Shown here: positions 23,045 to 31,462 of the stretch, in pieces
How the letters are laid out: every line of letters starts with the position of its first letter
Numbering within the stretch: the first letter of the stretch is position 1
Source: Rhabdophis nuchalis
Taxonomy: Eukaryota > Chordata > Lepidosauria > Squamata > Natricidae
DNA length: 64,000 nucleotides
Direction of reading: 5' to 3'
Assembly (NCBI GenBank): GCA_039707465.1
Contig: CM077643.1
Location: 68,247,105-68,311,104, forward strand
Notes under the pieces: model-generated
Told to the model about the DNA's origin: nothing
Database searches by the model: none
What the model saw: the letters and a program-made list of their open reading frames with translations, nothing else
Program-made: the position numbers and the translations under genes

Positions 23045-26000
23045 CAGATATGAGATTGAAAGATCACTAAAGCCTAACCTGCAAAACTACTACTCCGGTA
23101 TTCAAATAAAAACCCATGCTGATTACTGATTTTCATTCACAGATCCCTGAGGCACCCTATTTAGATTGAAAAATATAGACAGAATCCTACAGAAGTCAAA
23201 GCAGTGGAGTAGCTATCATGTCCCTATAAGACCAGAGGTCCCCAAACATCCACTTTATGGCTTCACTCTTTCAACAAATCTGATTCCACAGGTCCCCCAT
23301 GGGGAAATCACTCGGCTGCCTTATAATGAAGTTTCACCCCTTAAAATTCTAAGGGTTTGCTATTCCTTGAAAATGTCTTTTGAGAATGAATTTAAAAAGA
23401 TTTACAAAGTAATTACAGAATTAGTCTCAAAAAAAAACAACCCAGCTAATTTGGATATAGACTGAATTCATTGCCAATATAAAGGCTGTGGAAGCAACTC
23501 CTCTGTAGCCTTCAGAGTCACTTTTCTGTCTTTCAATCAGCTGAAGACCGCACTCTAAAATTTTCTGCAGCACTATATATAACTTTGTAGGTACATGTGG
23601 CAATAGGGCAAAATAAGTAAGTTAGACTTCAGTAGTTTGCCAGGGACATAAAAAGTCTACTTGTGGGTCTGGCTTTCCACACTGACAGGAATTATAAAGT
23701 GTGACTGCTGCTCTGAATTCTTTATGATTAATAAGCTTCTATTAGCACATGAAGGACTAATTCTGGCAGCTATTCTATGCTTGTGCAGTGAAATTTCACT
23801 GCTTCACAGTATGCCTCTAGGGCTACACTATCCTGACATAACTGAGCCTTTGGTTGGGAAAGAAGAATAGTTCAAGGATTTATATAGTGTGCTAGAGAGA
23901 AAGGTGCTCCCCAAATGGAATGACAGAGATTATAAAACCATAATTGCTACTGATTGAAGGTGATGGAACAGGAGAAGATTGTACAAAGTGATCAGGTCCT
24001 TGTCTCAGGCCAGATGAGGATTGGCTTGTTTATAGATAGACCTGAGCTACAAGTAAATTAGTCAAGTCACCAAAGGGGTTTAACCATACCAAAGGTTAAA
24101 GCATGATATTGTGACTTGCATTGTGTGACTAAGCCGGTAAAGGTTTAAATTATTTATTTACTCTTTCATTAAAAACATTTTTAAAAGAAGAATTTTCCCC
24201 TTCTCTGCAAAATTCATATATTGATAAATCAACATTGCTTATGATTTCTCAAATTCCCTATTCATTCTCCTCATTTTTGAAGTGTGTAACATTTAATGGC
24301 TTTGCATATTCAATACTTTACAATGAAAAATCAAGAAATACTGCCCAAATTTTCATGAATCAGTTCCAATACATCACTTGTTATTTACTGGAGCTTATAT
24401 TTTTCCTTCTTACAGTGCAGAGATTAAAATAGTAAACAATACAACAAAATAACACAATGAAAACCATAAAAACCATAAAAGAGGAGAAAAATGTTCTTCC
24501 TTGGCCATCAAGGAATAAACAAACATCCAGATTCAATCCAGAATGGGTGGTCCCAATTTAGACCCAATTGATTTAAAAGCTTAGTTTCCTAGCATAATCT
24601 TAAATTAAGAAAAGATGGCACCATTATCTAATTTTGTCTTGTGCAAGTTTTTAACAATCACAAGTCATTTGTGGAGGATCAGACTATTATTATGGAATTA
24701 GTTTTCTGATGCACAATGAATAACAAAGCTAGGAGTGTCTTCTTTTGAATCAACTATCCATCTCCCAAGCACAACATCAGCTTATTTTTCCACATGAAAA
24801 GAATGTCTGGTTAGATAAACACTAGGGCAGTGCATACTTGAAAAATGACTCAGAAGACCTTTGGTCCTTGCCTAAGTGCTACACCTTTCTGCTATTTATT
24901 AAAAAAGCATGACAAGAAAGAGAGAGAGATGCTACTGTTTAAAGAGTTGCATTAACTTTAATGAATGGATCCCTTAAAGCAGTCAGTGTTTTAATGAATA
25001 GGAGTGGTGATGTACTTGCATTCACATGTGGCCTGGGGCACTTCATTTTTCCAGCAAGCAGAGCCTCATTAACCAACTTCTCTGACGTGCTTGCATGCCA
25101 ATGGCAGGTTGTCCAGGGCAAGACTCAGAGCTGTCTCATTGCTCTGCAGCAGGAGCAGACAAGATTTCCATGTGTTGGCCCTCAGACCCTTGCAGGGGAT
25201 TGCTTACCTCAATGTGTAAATGAAACCATTGTGCCAAATCAATCAAGTAACAAGCAAGAGGTGTCTGTTTCTGGGTAATGTTAGTCTAGGAGTTTCGGTC
25301 ATGGTTTTCAAATGAACCACAACATGAAAACACAGACAAGCCAATGCAGCCAAAACAATTACATCTGTGACTCATTCATAGAATCACATCCAGTCACCCA
25401 ATTAAGTATCATCTTTTGAACCGCTGACTTCAGTAGTCTTCCTTAGCTTGGGTTATATTTTGCTAGAATTTGTATGTCAACTTTTTATATGCTTTAAGTG
25501 TTTTTCCATTTAAGTTTGTTTAACATCTCTGTGGCTATCTGGTTGCCTCTTTTGTTAAAAAAATATGAAATACTTGAGAAAACAGATTTAATGTCTGTTT
25601 CTTACTTGACTAAATTTTCTGAGACTTTCTGAAGCTTCAGTTAGCTTTATCTGAATGCAATGACATTGCCATCATCATCATTACCATCATCAACATCAAC
25701 TACAAAACTTTAATACAGTCTTAAAACTGATAATTAGAATCTGATACCACAATTTTCTTCGGAGTGTGTCTCAGTTTCTTCCTCTCTTTTATTTCCCACA
25801 TTCAAGCAGGATAACAAATCTTTTCACAGGATCTACAGATATGCTTAAATGGGCCTGTATGGGCTTGCAGGAGCTAATTTTAAATTTTCTGGAATTTTGC
25901 AAGCTGGTTGAAAGCAAAGCTGAGCCACAATTGCTGGCACACCCAATAACTATTGGGTAGTTAATGGTACTTTGTGCCAGTGGCAATGTAGTCAGAAGTG

Positions 26001-26172
26001 TTAATGCCTGGAGACACTGGATTTTTTTCCCCAGAGAGCCAGCTTTAAACATATCCCAGCACACCATTAAGTCCATGTTTGCTTAGCTTAGAATAATGTA
26101 GAAGACACAACTATATCAAAAATGATAAAAATGGTGCCTATATTTATGGTCTATATATACAGTATGTAGATG
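23045..26172. other. Non-coding interval; mixed-GC block at 24960-25280
   Basis: No supported gene. The plus frame 24961-25278 (105 codons) is opposed by a 60-codon minus frame and has no domain or repeat match. The block is richer in GC than its surroundings and repeat-free, so it might be a conserved non-coding element or an exon. The sequence alone does not decide this. Confidence 0.25.
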
Positions 26173-26345
26173 TATACATTACAATACAATACAATAGAAT
26201 AGCAGAGTTGAAAGGGATCTTGTAGGTCTTCTAGTCCAACCCCCCGCGTGGGCAGGAACCTTATACCATTTCAGACAAATGTCTATCTAACATCTTCTTA
26301 AAGACTTCCAGGGTTCATTCACAAGTGTTAAGTGTGAACTTGGCT
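26173..26345 (-). mobile_element. CR1 LINE 3' end with AATAC/AATAG tail
   Basis: An AATAC repeat and one AATAG unit (26178-26200) abut the CR1 3' block (plus-strand text AGCAGAGTTGAAAGGGATC, then GGTCTTCTAGTCCAACCCC). Diverged ORF2 C-terminal sequence follows to about 26345. Minus-strand, 5'-truncated. Confidence 0.8.
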
Positions 26346-27117
26346 ACTTTTAACCCATGAGACTTGTGACCCTCTTAGTCCCAGTTTTGCGGGCCTGAAA
26401 AATGCCAATTATAATTATTGAAATATGGCAGCACAGCTACTTATGTTTATAATTTGTAGCACAAATAAGCTTATTCAACCCCCTTAAAGTCTTTCCAGCC
26501 ATCCCTGTATTCAAACAGATGATTGCATTTCTGCATCATTCTCAGGTACATTGTCTATCTGCTCTACACATGAACTGGTATAATAATCTCATCATTTCAA
26601 ATGGTAAATTAAATTATGGACTGGACAAAAATAATAACTTGAGCCAGGCACATAGAGAGTGGAAAGAAGACTCCTAGTGTCTCGACTTAGGAGAGTTATA
26701 ATCTCCAGATAAAGAGCACAAAGTTTGAACAGTTATGGAACTGAGGTCTGGTTGAACCAAAACAAAACTAATTCTGAGTAATAAAAATAAACCATAGGGA
26801 GATTTTTGGTTATTTGATTATTATGACATATTTTTATCAAGCCAGAGCCAGACTGCTAAGAAGAAAACAGTTTTACTGTAGCTAACCAAGTTTGTCTCAC
26901 TCTGGTCTCCTGGATGACTATTGAAACACTGATATTTTGAAAAGAAAAGAATGTTTGCTAATGATTTCAAATTATTCCAGATAGCAAAGTCAAAGAAGGA
27001 TTACCAAAGTCAAAAAAGGTTCAGAAACACTTTTCAGAGAAAATAAATGGGATTTAAAACAGCAGACTGCAATTTTTAAAGCAAAGAAATCCAAAGTGAA
27101 CTATGTTGAAAAATCCG

Positions 27118-27179
27118 ATTGATTAATGGGATCTGAGCTGACATTGCAATTGATTAATGGGATCGGAGCTTACACTGAG
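27118..27179 (+). repeat. Two-copy tandem duplication, 31-bp unit
   Basis: ATTGATTAATGGGATCTGAG and ATTGATTAATGGGATCGGAG start 31 bases apart. The two units differ at a few positions. The surrounding 26350-28030 is AT-rich with no gene or transposon I can support. Confidence 0.7.
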
Positions 27180-28033
27180 TGACCAGAAAAGGGCTCTTCA
27201 AATCATAGTGGGCAACTTGATGAAAATGCTGTGATTGCTTAGAGTTGCCATAAAAAACACAATTTCTGTACTTAGGAAGACAACTGTCACTACAATAATA
27301 TTCCTCTACAAATTAATAAAAAGACCATTCTTGGAGAGCACATAGTTCCATCTCTTAGAAAAAGAAGTAAAACTAGCTAGGAAGAATAGCAACAATAAAT
27401 ATGAATATTTTACAAAGGCCCAACTTCTCATTTCCAATTATCCCAATAAGATTTGTAGACTGCATTAAATAGGTAGCAAAGACAAATAATTATATGGGTT
27501 ATATAATTAATAATAAAAGTCCAAAGATTTGGCTTAAGGTTTTACAATATCAAGAAAAACAAGACAAATTAGCAAATAACAAATTTAAAATTCTGTTCTC
27601 AAACTATCAAACTGAGATTTACACACTAGATTCTATTACTTTACAACTAGTGTTCCATGGAAGGAGTAGGAAATAACACAGACTTATCCACTACATACCT
27701 TATATACTATACAGACTTATCATCTAATGTCCCAGTATTATTTCATAAGAATAAATATTACCCATCTCAATAAAAGAGACAATGGGATAATAATAACAGG
27801 TTTTTAAAGATTTTACGGTTATAAAATAAAGAAGAAGATAATCTAAAGAAATCAAAATTCTTAATAAAAATAATATATTAAAAAAGGAGGAAAACAAAAT
27901 GACCTTTTGGTGACTATTTTTTAGGGATGCTCAATTCTTTTTCATTGATAAATAAGGTATCTTTATACTACATAACTTTGTCATATTTTTAGTAACAAAT
28001 ATACAACAGTGTATGCAAAGATATTGTATAACT

Positions 28034-28247
28034 CAGTGATTCCCAAACTGTTTTTGGCCATGCCCTACCTAAGCATCTCTAAAATCCCCCTGTGGCATAT
28101 AATTCTTATTTTACTCAAAAAGTGAACTCTACTCACACATAGGAAGCCTAAAAGACCATTAACCTAGTTTAAACAAGGTTCAAATTGCCCCCATTAAAAA
28201 TCAAAGTGCCCCCCTGTGGGGTGTGAGCACCACATTGGGAACCACTG
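28034..28247. mobile_element. hAT MITE (Charlie-like termini)
   Basis: It begins CAGTGATTCCCAAACTG and ends ATTGGGAACCACTG, an inverted repeat of the Charlie type. Flanks are GTATAACT (28026-28033) and GTATAATT (28248-28255), a 7/8 target duplication. Internal blocks of CCCCC near both ends (ATCCCCCTGTGG and GCCCCCCTGTGG) suggest further subterminal repeats. Non-coding. Confidence 0.85.
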
Positions 28248-28382
28248 GTATAATTGGTATATTGACTAGAATTGTAGATCTCTAGAATATGCATATAATC
28301 GAAAGAGAATGTCACCTGCAAAGGTCTCATTCAATAAATGGGAAATTATTTGTGATATATTACGATAAATAATATCATATAA

Positions 28383-28415
28383 TGTGTGTTAGTATTATGA
28401 GCTGATCAATAAATT
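28383..28415 (-). mobile_element. 3' remnant of the hammerhead SINE
   Basis: The plus-strand text GAGCTGATCAATAAATTA, preceded by TGTGTGTTAG, matches the 3' end of the SINE copies at 30036 and 30367 (GAGCTGATCAATAAATAAAT after a GT-rich tail). Only about 30 bases survive before the microsatellite. Confidence 0.5.
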
Positions 28416-28444
28416 ATATACATATACATATACATATACATACA

Positions 28445-28480
<36 letters not shown>
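28416..28480. repeat. TATACA / ACAT microsatellite
   Basis: Lies directly beside the left arm of the Penelope-like fold-back and probably marks its insertion point. Confidence 0.9.
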
Positions 28481-28550
28481 TGTTTTCTGAGGTTTTCGCG
28501 GGTGTTTGTATGTAGTCTTTGGTTGTTCGGGTTTTCTCCCGCGTAGAATT

Positions 28551-28610
28551 GGAAGTATCTTCACGACGTTTCGATGAAATCTCATTCATCATCTTCAGGC
28601 TGGTGCTTCC
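28551..28610 (-). ncRNA. Hammerhead-like motif, Penelope left arm
   Basis: Mirror copy of the motif at 29645-29704. On the minus strand: GGAAG, CACCAGC, CUGAAGA, U, helix II GAUGAA / UUCAUC with loop UGAGAU, GAAACGUC, then GUGAAGAUA and CUUCC closing distal stem I. Confidence 0.55.
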
Positions 28611-29410
28611 GGCTTGGTGCTTCCAGGAGCAATGTGAGATCTCAGCCGGTTCCTCTTTTTAACTGCCAGTGGGGGTGTGACCTGATTGGGTGGGAGCTTG
28701 GCTGCATTCTGATTGGGTGGAGGTGTGTTCTGATTGGTAGGGGGTTTGGCTGTGCTCTGATTGGATGGGAGTTTGGCTGTGCTCTGATTGGATGGGGGCG
28801 TGTTCTGTTTGGGTGGGGGCCTGGTTGTGCTTGTGTTAGTCTGAGTGGCAGAGGAATTTGACCTGGTGAGCTGCATTGCTGTTGCTTGGCTTCGCGTTTG
28901 TGGTCGTACCACATCTCCGTGGTGGGCATCAGTTTGCTTCATGTATGGATTGGAGGGGTTTAAAGTGGCTAATAATGCAGCTTTGGTCTGGCTTCTGGTT
29001 TGTGGTCGGGCTTCTGATTTGTGGTCATCATCGGTGTGGGTTTGGGTTTGCTTTTTGCGTGGATGTGTGATAGTGACATCCTGTGTGGTTTTCGTGAGTA
29101 TGGGTCTGGTATCATTCTTTGCGTTAGGGACTCGTTTGTCAGTGAGGGCAGGTTTCCAAATGGCTGGTAGGCGGGAGGTATCATCTCGTTTATTCATGCT
29201 GTGTGGCCGCTTTTCTATCTCAATAGCTTCTCTGATTATTCTGTTGTTATAGTGTTCAATTTTGGCAATAGTTCTGGTCTTTTTAAAGTCTATATCATGT
29301 CCTGTGGCTTTGAAGTGTTGCTGATTCTGTCTGTGGTGCCTTTTATGTATGGGAGGAGGGCTTTGCCAAGCAACAGCAATGCAGCTCACCAGGTCAAATT
29401 CCTCTGCCAC
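28595..29410 (-). pseudogene. Penelope-like endonuclease C-terminal fragment (271-codon open frame)
   Basis: After about 30 residues the frame reads HFKATGHDIDFKKTRTI, KIEHYNNRIIREAIEIEK and LPAIWKPAL. This is the C-terminal half of the Penelope GIY-YIG endonuclease, including the REAIEI segment with its conserved glutamate. The catalytic GIY/YIG strands upstream are missing. The first 15 residues come from the antisense of the right arm, so the start codon is artificial. The remainder is basic and low complexity, with PxNQ repeats encoded by the CCAATCAG array. It stays open for 271 codons but cannot encode a working protein. Confidence 0.75.
28682..28812 (-). promoter_or_regulatory. Array of six CCAAT-type boxes, left arm
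   Basis: CTGATTGG (plus text; CCAATCAG on the minus strand) occurs at 28682, 28709, 28730, 28757 and 28784, with a CTGTTTGG variant at 28805. Spacings are 27, 21, 27, 27 and 21. CCAATCA is the NF-Y consensus. The array lies about 70-130 bases upstream of the hammerhead-like motif in element sense. Confidence 0.45.
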
Positions 29411-29442
29411 TCAGACTAACACAAGCACAACCAGGCCCCCAC

Positions 29443-29573
29443 CCAAACAGAACATGCCCCCATCCAATCAGAGCACAGCCAAACTCCCATCCAATCAGAG
29501 CACAGCCAAACCCCCTACCAATCAGAACACACCTCCACCCAATCAGAATGCAGCCAAGCTCCCACCCAATCAG
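29443..29573 (+). promoter_or_regulatory. Array of six CCAAT-type boxes, right arm
   Basis: CCAATCAG occurs at 29464, 29491, 29518, 29539 and 29566, preceded by CCAAACAG at 29443. Spacings are 21, 27, 27, 21 and 27, all multiples of three, so the same repeat also encodes PxNQ peptides. It could be an NF-Y-type promoter array, or simply a coding minisatellite. Confidence 0.45.
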
Positions 29574-29644
29574 GTCACACCCCCACTGGCAGTTAAAAAG
29601 AGGAACCGGCTGAGATCTCACATTGCTCCTGGAAGCACCAAGCC

Positions 29645-29704
29645 GGAAGCACCAGCCTGAAGATGATGAATGAGATTTCATCGAAACGTCGTGAAGATAC
29701 TTCC
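29645..29704 (+). ncRNA. Hammerhead-like motif, Penelope right arm
   Basis: In order: GGAAG (29645-29649); C2.1/G1.1 and G2.2/U1.2 pairs; CUGAAGA (29657-29663); an extra U; helix II GAUGAA / UUCAUC with loop UGAGAU; GAAA (29683-29686); a minimal stem III A-C/G-U; predicted cleavage after C29690; and CUUCC (29700-29704) closing distal stem I. CUGANGA and GAAA are the hammerhead core. The one extra base between A9 and helix II departs from the consensus, so activity is uncertain. Confidence 0.55.
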
Positions 29705-29844
29705 AATTCTACGCGGGAGAAAACCCGAACAACCAAAGACCTACATACAAACACCCGCGAAAACCTCAGAAAACATATATATCAAGTGTTTATGTCAGAG
29801 CACCTGGTATGCCCAAATATGGGAGAGAGGGAGCATACTGCTGC

Positions 29845-29990
29845 CCAACTCATGATTTAATGGTTAAGGCAACTGCCTGATATTTAAACAGCCTGAGTTT
29901 GAATCACAGTAAGGGTATGGCTATCTGATGAGAGCTAAATAGCTCAAAATAGATCTAAAATAGTCTCCCTTTATTTATTATCTATCAGCA
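29845..29990 (+). mobile_element. tRNA-Arg-like SINE with hammerhead, copy 1
   Basis: The head has a diverged A box (TGATTTAATGG, 29853-29863) and B box (AGTTTGAATCA, 29896-29906), arranged as in a tRNA-Arg gene (AATGGTTAAGGC D-arm). The hammerhead follows at 29911-29970, then a TTTATTTATTATCTATCAGC tail. It faces copy 2 in inverted orientation across a GT-rich spacer (30004-30034). Mutations in both boxes and the ribozyme core suggest it is older than copy 2. Confidence 0.65.
29911..29970 (+). ncRNA. Hammerhead ribozyme, degraded core
   Basis: AAGGG pairs with CCCUU at the outer end. Stem I is GGCUAU (29919-29924) / AUAGUC (29960-29965). The core CUGAUGA (29925-29931) is intact. Helix II is GAGCUA / UAGCUC with an AA loop. 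G12 is changed to A (AAAA at 29946-29949) and U16.1 is A, so stem III and catalysis should be lost. The first stem I pair (U-A here, G-C in copy 2) is a compensatory change. Confidence 0.7.
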
Positions 29991-30064
29991 CAAATGCAAC
30001 ACTATATATGTGTGTGTGTGCGTGTGTGCGTGTTAGGTTTTTGAGCTGATCAATAAATAAATTA

Positions 30065-30120
30065 GGGAGACTAGTATAGATCTATTTCGAACTTTTTATC
30101 TCTCATCAGCTAGCCATACC
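30065..30120 (-). ncRNA. Hammerhead ribozyme, type I, intact core
   Basis: Minus strand: outer pairing GGG / CCC; stem I GGCUAG / CUAGUC (30110-30115 with 30069-30074); core CUGAUGA (30103-30109); helix II GAG / UUC (reduced from GAGCU / AGCUC by two substitutions); GAAA (30085-30088); stem III AUA / UAU with a GAUC loop; and A17, with predicted cleavage between 30075 and 30074. All invariant core positions (C3, U4, G5, A6, G8, A9, G12, A13, A14, A15.1, U16.1) are present. Copy 3 preserves the better AGCUC strand. Confidence 0.78.
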
Positions 30121-30127
30121 CTTAATG

Positions 30128-30182
30128 GGATTTGAACCGGAGCTGTATTACATATTAGGCAGAAGCCTTAGCCATTATGCCA
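30128..30182 (-). promoter_or_regulatory. Internal pol III promoter (A and B boxes)
   Basis: TGGCATAATGG and GGTTCAAATCC on the minus strand, at the spacing of a tRNA gene type 2 promoter. These are the clearest such boxes among the copies here. Confidence 0.6.
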
Positions 30183-30261
30183 CCAGGTTCTCTTCCTGAT
30201 CAGCTGAGACAGGAGGATAAGTATATACTTGTGTCACAACACCCTGTTAAGCCCCAATTAA

Positions 30262-30313
30262 GGGAGGAAGCATACTGCTTTCCTTTTCTGCCTTTCGGCT
30301 CATCACCAGAGAC
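30262..30313 (-). ncRNA. Second, degenerate hammerhead-like hairpin
   Basis: Minus strand: GG, UGAUGA (30300-30305), a perfect GCC-GAAA-GGC hairpin (30290-30299), one extra A, then GAAAA and a hairpin AGGAA(A)GC / GCUUCCU. The arrangement matches a hammerhead but C3 is G. It belongs to the unassigned sequence upstream of SINE copy 2, and a piece of the same hairpin recurs near 29831-29845. Confidence 0.3.
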
Positions 30314-30366
30314 CATCTAGACAGAAAGCTATGAGTTCTGTTGTGTACTTTTTTTTATATGCGTGT

Positions 30367-30432
30367 AAGGTTTTTGAGCTGATCAATAAATAAATCAGGG
30401 AGACTAGTATAGATCTATTTCGAGCTTTTTAT
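30367..30432 (-). mobile_element. tRNA-Arg-like SINE, copy 3 (5'-truncated inside the ribozyme)
   Basis: Contains the SINE 3' end on the minus strand: the helix II 3' strand AGCUC, GAAA, stem III AUAGAUCUAU, A17, stem I CUAGUC, then CTGATTTATTTATTGATCAG. It stops within the helix II loop, so CUGAUGA is missing. It shows the unmutated helix II strand. Confidence 0.7.
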
Positions 30433-30449
30433 TTATGTGTAATATCCAA

Positions 30450-31260
30450 TGGATTCAAAAGAAAAACAATTACCAACCTAATCCAAAAAGAGACACACCC
30501 CTAGAGCCAAGACACAGAACAGGAAAATTGCATTGCCCTCCTCCCTTACATCAAAGGCTCCACAGGCAAAATCAGCAAGATTCTCCACAAGCACAATATC
30601 AAGACAGCCTTCAACACTGACCAAAAAATAACCAATATCCTAAGGAATCCCAAAGACAAGATCCAGCTAGAAAACCAAGGAGTCTACAAAATTTCATGTA
30701 AAATCTGCCCTGCAACTTACATAGGACAAACTAATAGAAGAATAAATGCATGCATCGCAGAACATAAAAACTCAGTAAAAAAAATCTTAAAACCTCATCT
30801 CTCTATCAACACTTCAAAGCTACAGGACATGATATTGACTTTGAAGGAACTAAATTGATCTCCAAAGCTGAACAGCTCAACAGGAGAATAATCAGAGAAG
30901 CCATTGAAATAGAGAAACAACCTAACAATATGAACAAATGTGATGACACCTCCTGCCTACCAGACATCTGGAAACAAGCACTGGCCAACAGACGAGCCCC
31001 ACCCACTACCCAAGCCGTTGAAATACAAAATAAAGAGAAACATACAAATAGGATCAATCAGCATCAATCTACCAATCATGATACAGCTGCACAGCCAATC
31101 AACCCACTCACAACAACAGAGTCAGCACTCCCCCTCCCACCAAGATTTAAAGAAGGGCGGCACCTATGCAGCCACAGACTGAAGCCTGAAGATGGCAAGT
31201 GAGACCTTGCCAAAACGTTGCAAAGACAATTTCATTCTTACACAGGAAAACACACGAATA
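30450..31260 (+). pseudogene. Penelope-like element: GIY-YIG endonuclease region and terminus
   Basis: Pieces in shifted plus frames read CIALLPYIKGSTGKISKIL, TAFNTDQKITNIL, NQGVYKISC, then TYIGQTNRRI and AEHKNSV. This is the RT-endonuclease linker and the GIY-YIG core (GVYKI and YIGQT with the catalytic arginine region). It continues HDIDFEGTKLI, NRRIIREAIEIEK and LPDIWKQAL. The RT domain is not present. Several frameshifts break it. Downstream are two CCAATCA boxes (31072, 31095), a hammerhead-like motif and the TACACAGGAAAACAC terminus. It is related to but clearly distinct from the element at 28481. Confidence 0.8.
31184..31222 (+). ncRNA. Hammerhead-like motif, second Penelope locus
   Basis: GC, CUGAAGA (31186-31192), an extra U, helix II GGCAAG / CUUGCC with loop UGAGAC, then AAAAC-GUU-GC. 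Helix II sequence is unrelated to that of the 28-kb locus but fully paired. G12 is mutated to A and the cleavage base is U. The extra base after A9 is shared with the other families. Confidence 0.45.
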
Positions 31261-31338
31261 CAACAAGACCAGCATATATATATATTTATATATATATTTA
31301 TATGCTTGTGTTACAACATATATTTATATATATTTGTA

Positions 31339-31424
31339 TTTTCATAGATTTTCACGGGTCTAGGCATGCTGGTCTTGTTGTATTCAGGTGTTTTCCCGTG
31401 TAAGAATGAGATTGTCTTTGCAAC
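31339..31424 (-). mobile_element. Inverted terminal piece of the second Penelope element
   Basis: On the minus strand it starts GTTGCAAAGACAATC and runs through TTACACGGGAAAACACC to AACAAGACCAGCAT, matching 31217-31276 in inverted orientation and extending about 25 bases beyond (CCTAGACCCGTG). A TA-rich spacer (31277-31338) separates the arms. The copy begins within three bases of the predicted ribozyme cleavage site. Confidence 0.7.
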
Positions 31425-31433
31425 AAAACCAGC

Positions 31434-31462
31434 ATACACACACACACACACACACACACACA
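31434..31462. repeat. CA microsatellite
   Basis: About fourteen CA units immediately after the inverted Penelope piece. Confidence 0.9.

Larger units (their letters stand above)
28481..29775. mobile_element. Penelope-like element: 1.3-kb fold-back with 410-bp arms
   Basis: The left arm 28481-28890 and right arm 29365-29775 are almost identical inverted copies (410 and 411 bp, few differences), separated by 474 bp. Read on the minus strand, the spacer and left arm form one element: end of the GIY-YIG endonuclease domain, a proline/asparagine-rich tail, hammerhead-like motif and terminus. The right arm repeats the terminal 410 bp in plus sense. Arm homology stops sharply at GCCAAG (29365) and CTTGGC (28890). 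Penelope elements are known for such partial inverted copies. The near-identity of the arms indicates a recent origin or gene conversion. Confidence 0.82.
30036..30195 (-). mobile_element. tRNA-Arg-like SINE with hammerhead, copy 2 (best preserved)
   Basis: Read on the minus strand: A box TGGCATAATGG (30172-30182), the AAGGC D-arm side and B box GGTTCAAATCC (30128-30138), 44 bases apart start to start. Each box has one mismatch to the pol III consensus. The head resembles vertebrate tRNA-Arg (TGGCCTAATGG, GATAAGGC). The hammerhead follows within about 10 bases, then a TTTATTTATTGATCAGCTC 3' body and a CA-rich tail. It looks like a pol III-transcribed SINE that includes a self-cleaving unit. 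Confidence 0.75.

Noticed and set aside
24961..25278. 105-codon plus frame as a possible host exon
   Set aside because: No recognisable domain and an overlapping minus frame. No convincing paired splice sites were identified. Kept only as a possible conserved block.
28845..29252. 135-codon plus frame across the Penelope spacer
   Set aside because: Antisense of the endonuclease frame. The composition is a shadow of that coding sequence.
30128..30182. A functional tRNA-Arg gene
   Set aside because: The anticodon arm does not fold to a normal anticodon stem, no acceptor stem pairs, and the sequence continues into the hammerhead. It is a tRNA-derived SINE head.
28416..31462. CRISPR-like or satellite array
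   Set aside because: The repeats are inverted Penelope arms, a coding minisatellite and microsatellites, with no regular repeat-spacer pattern.
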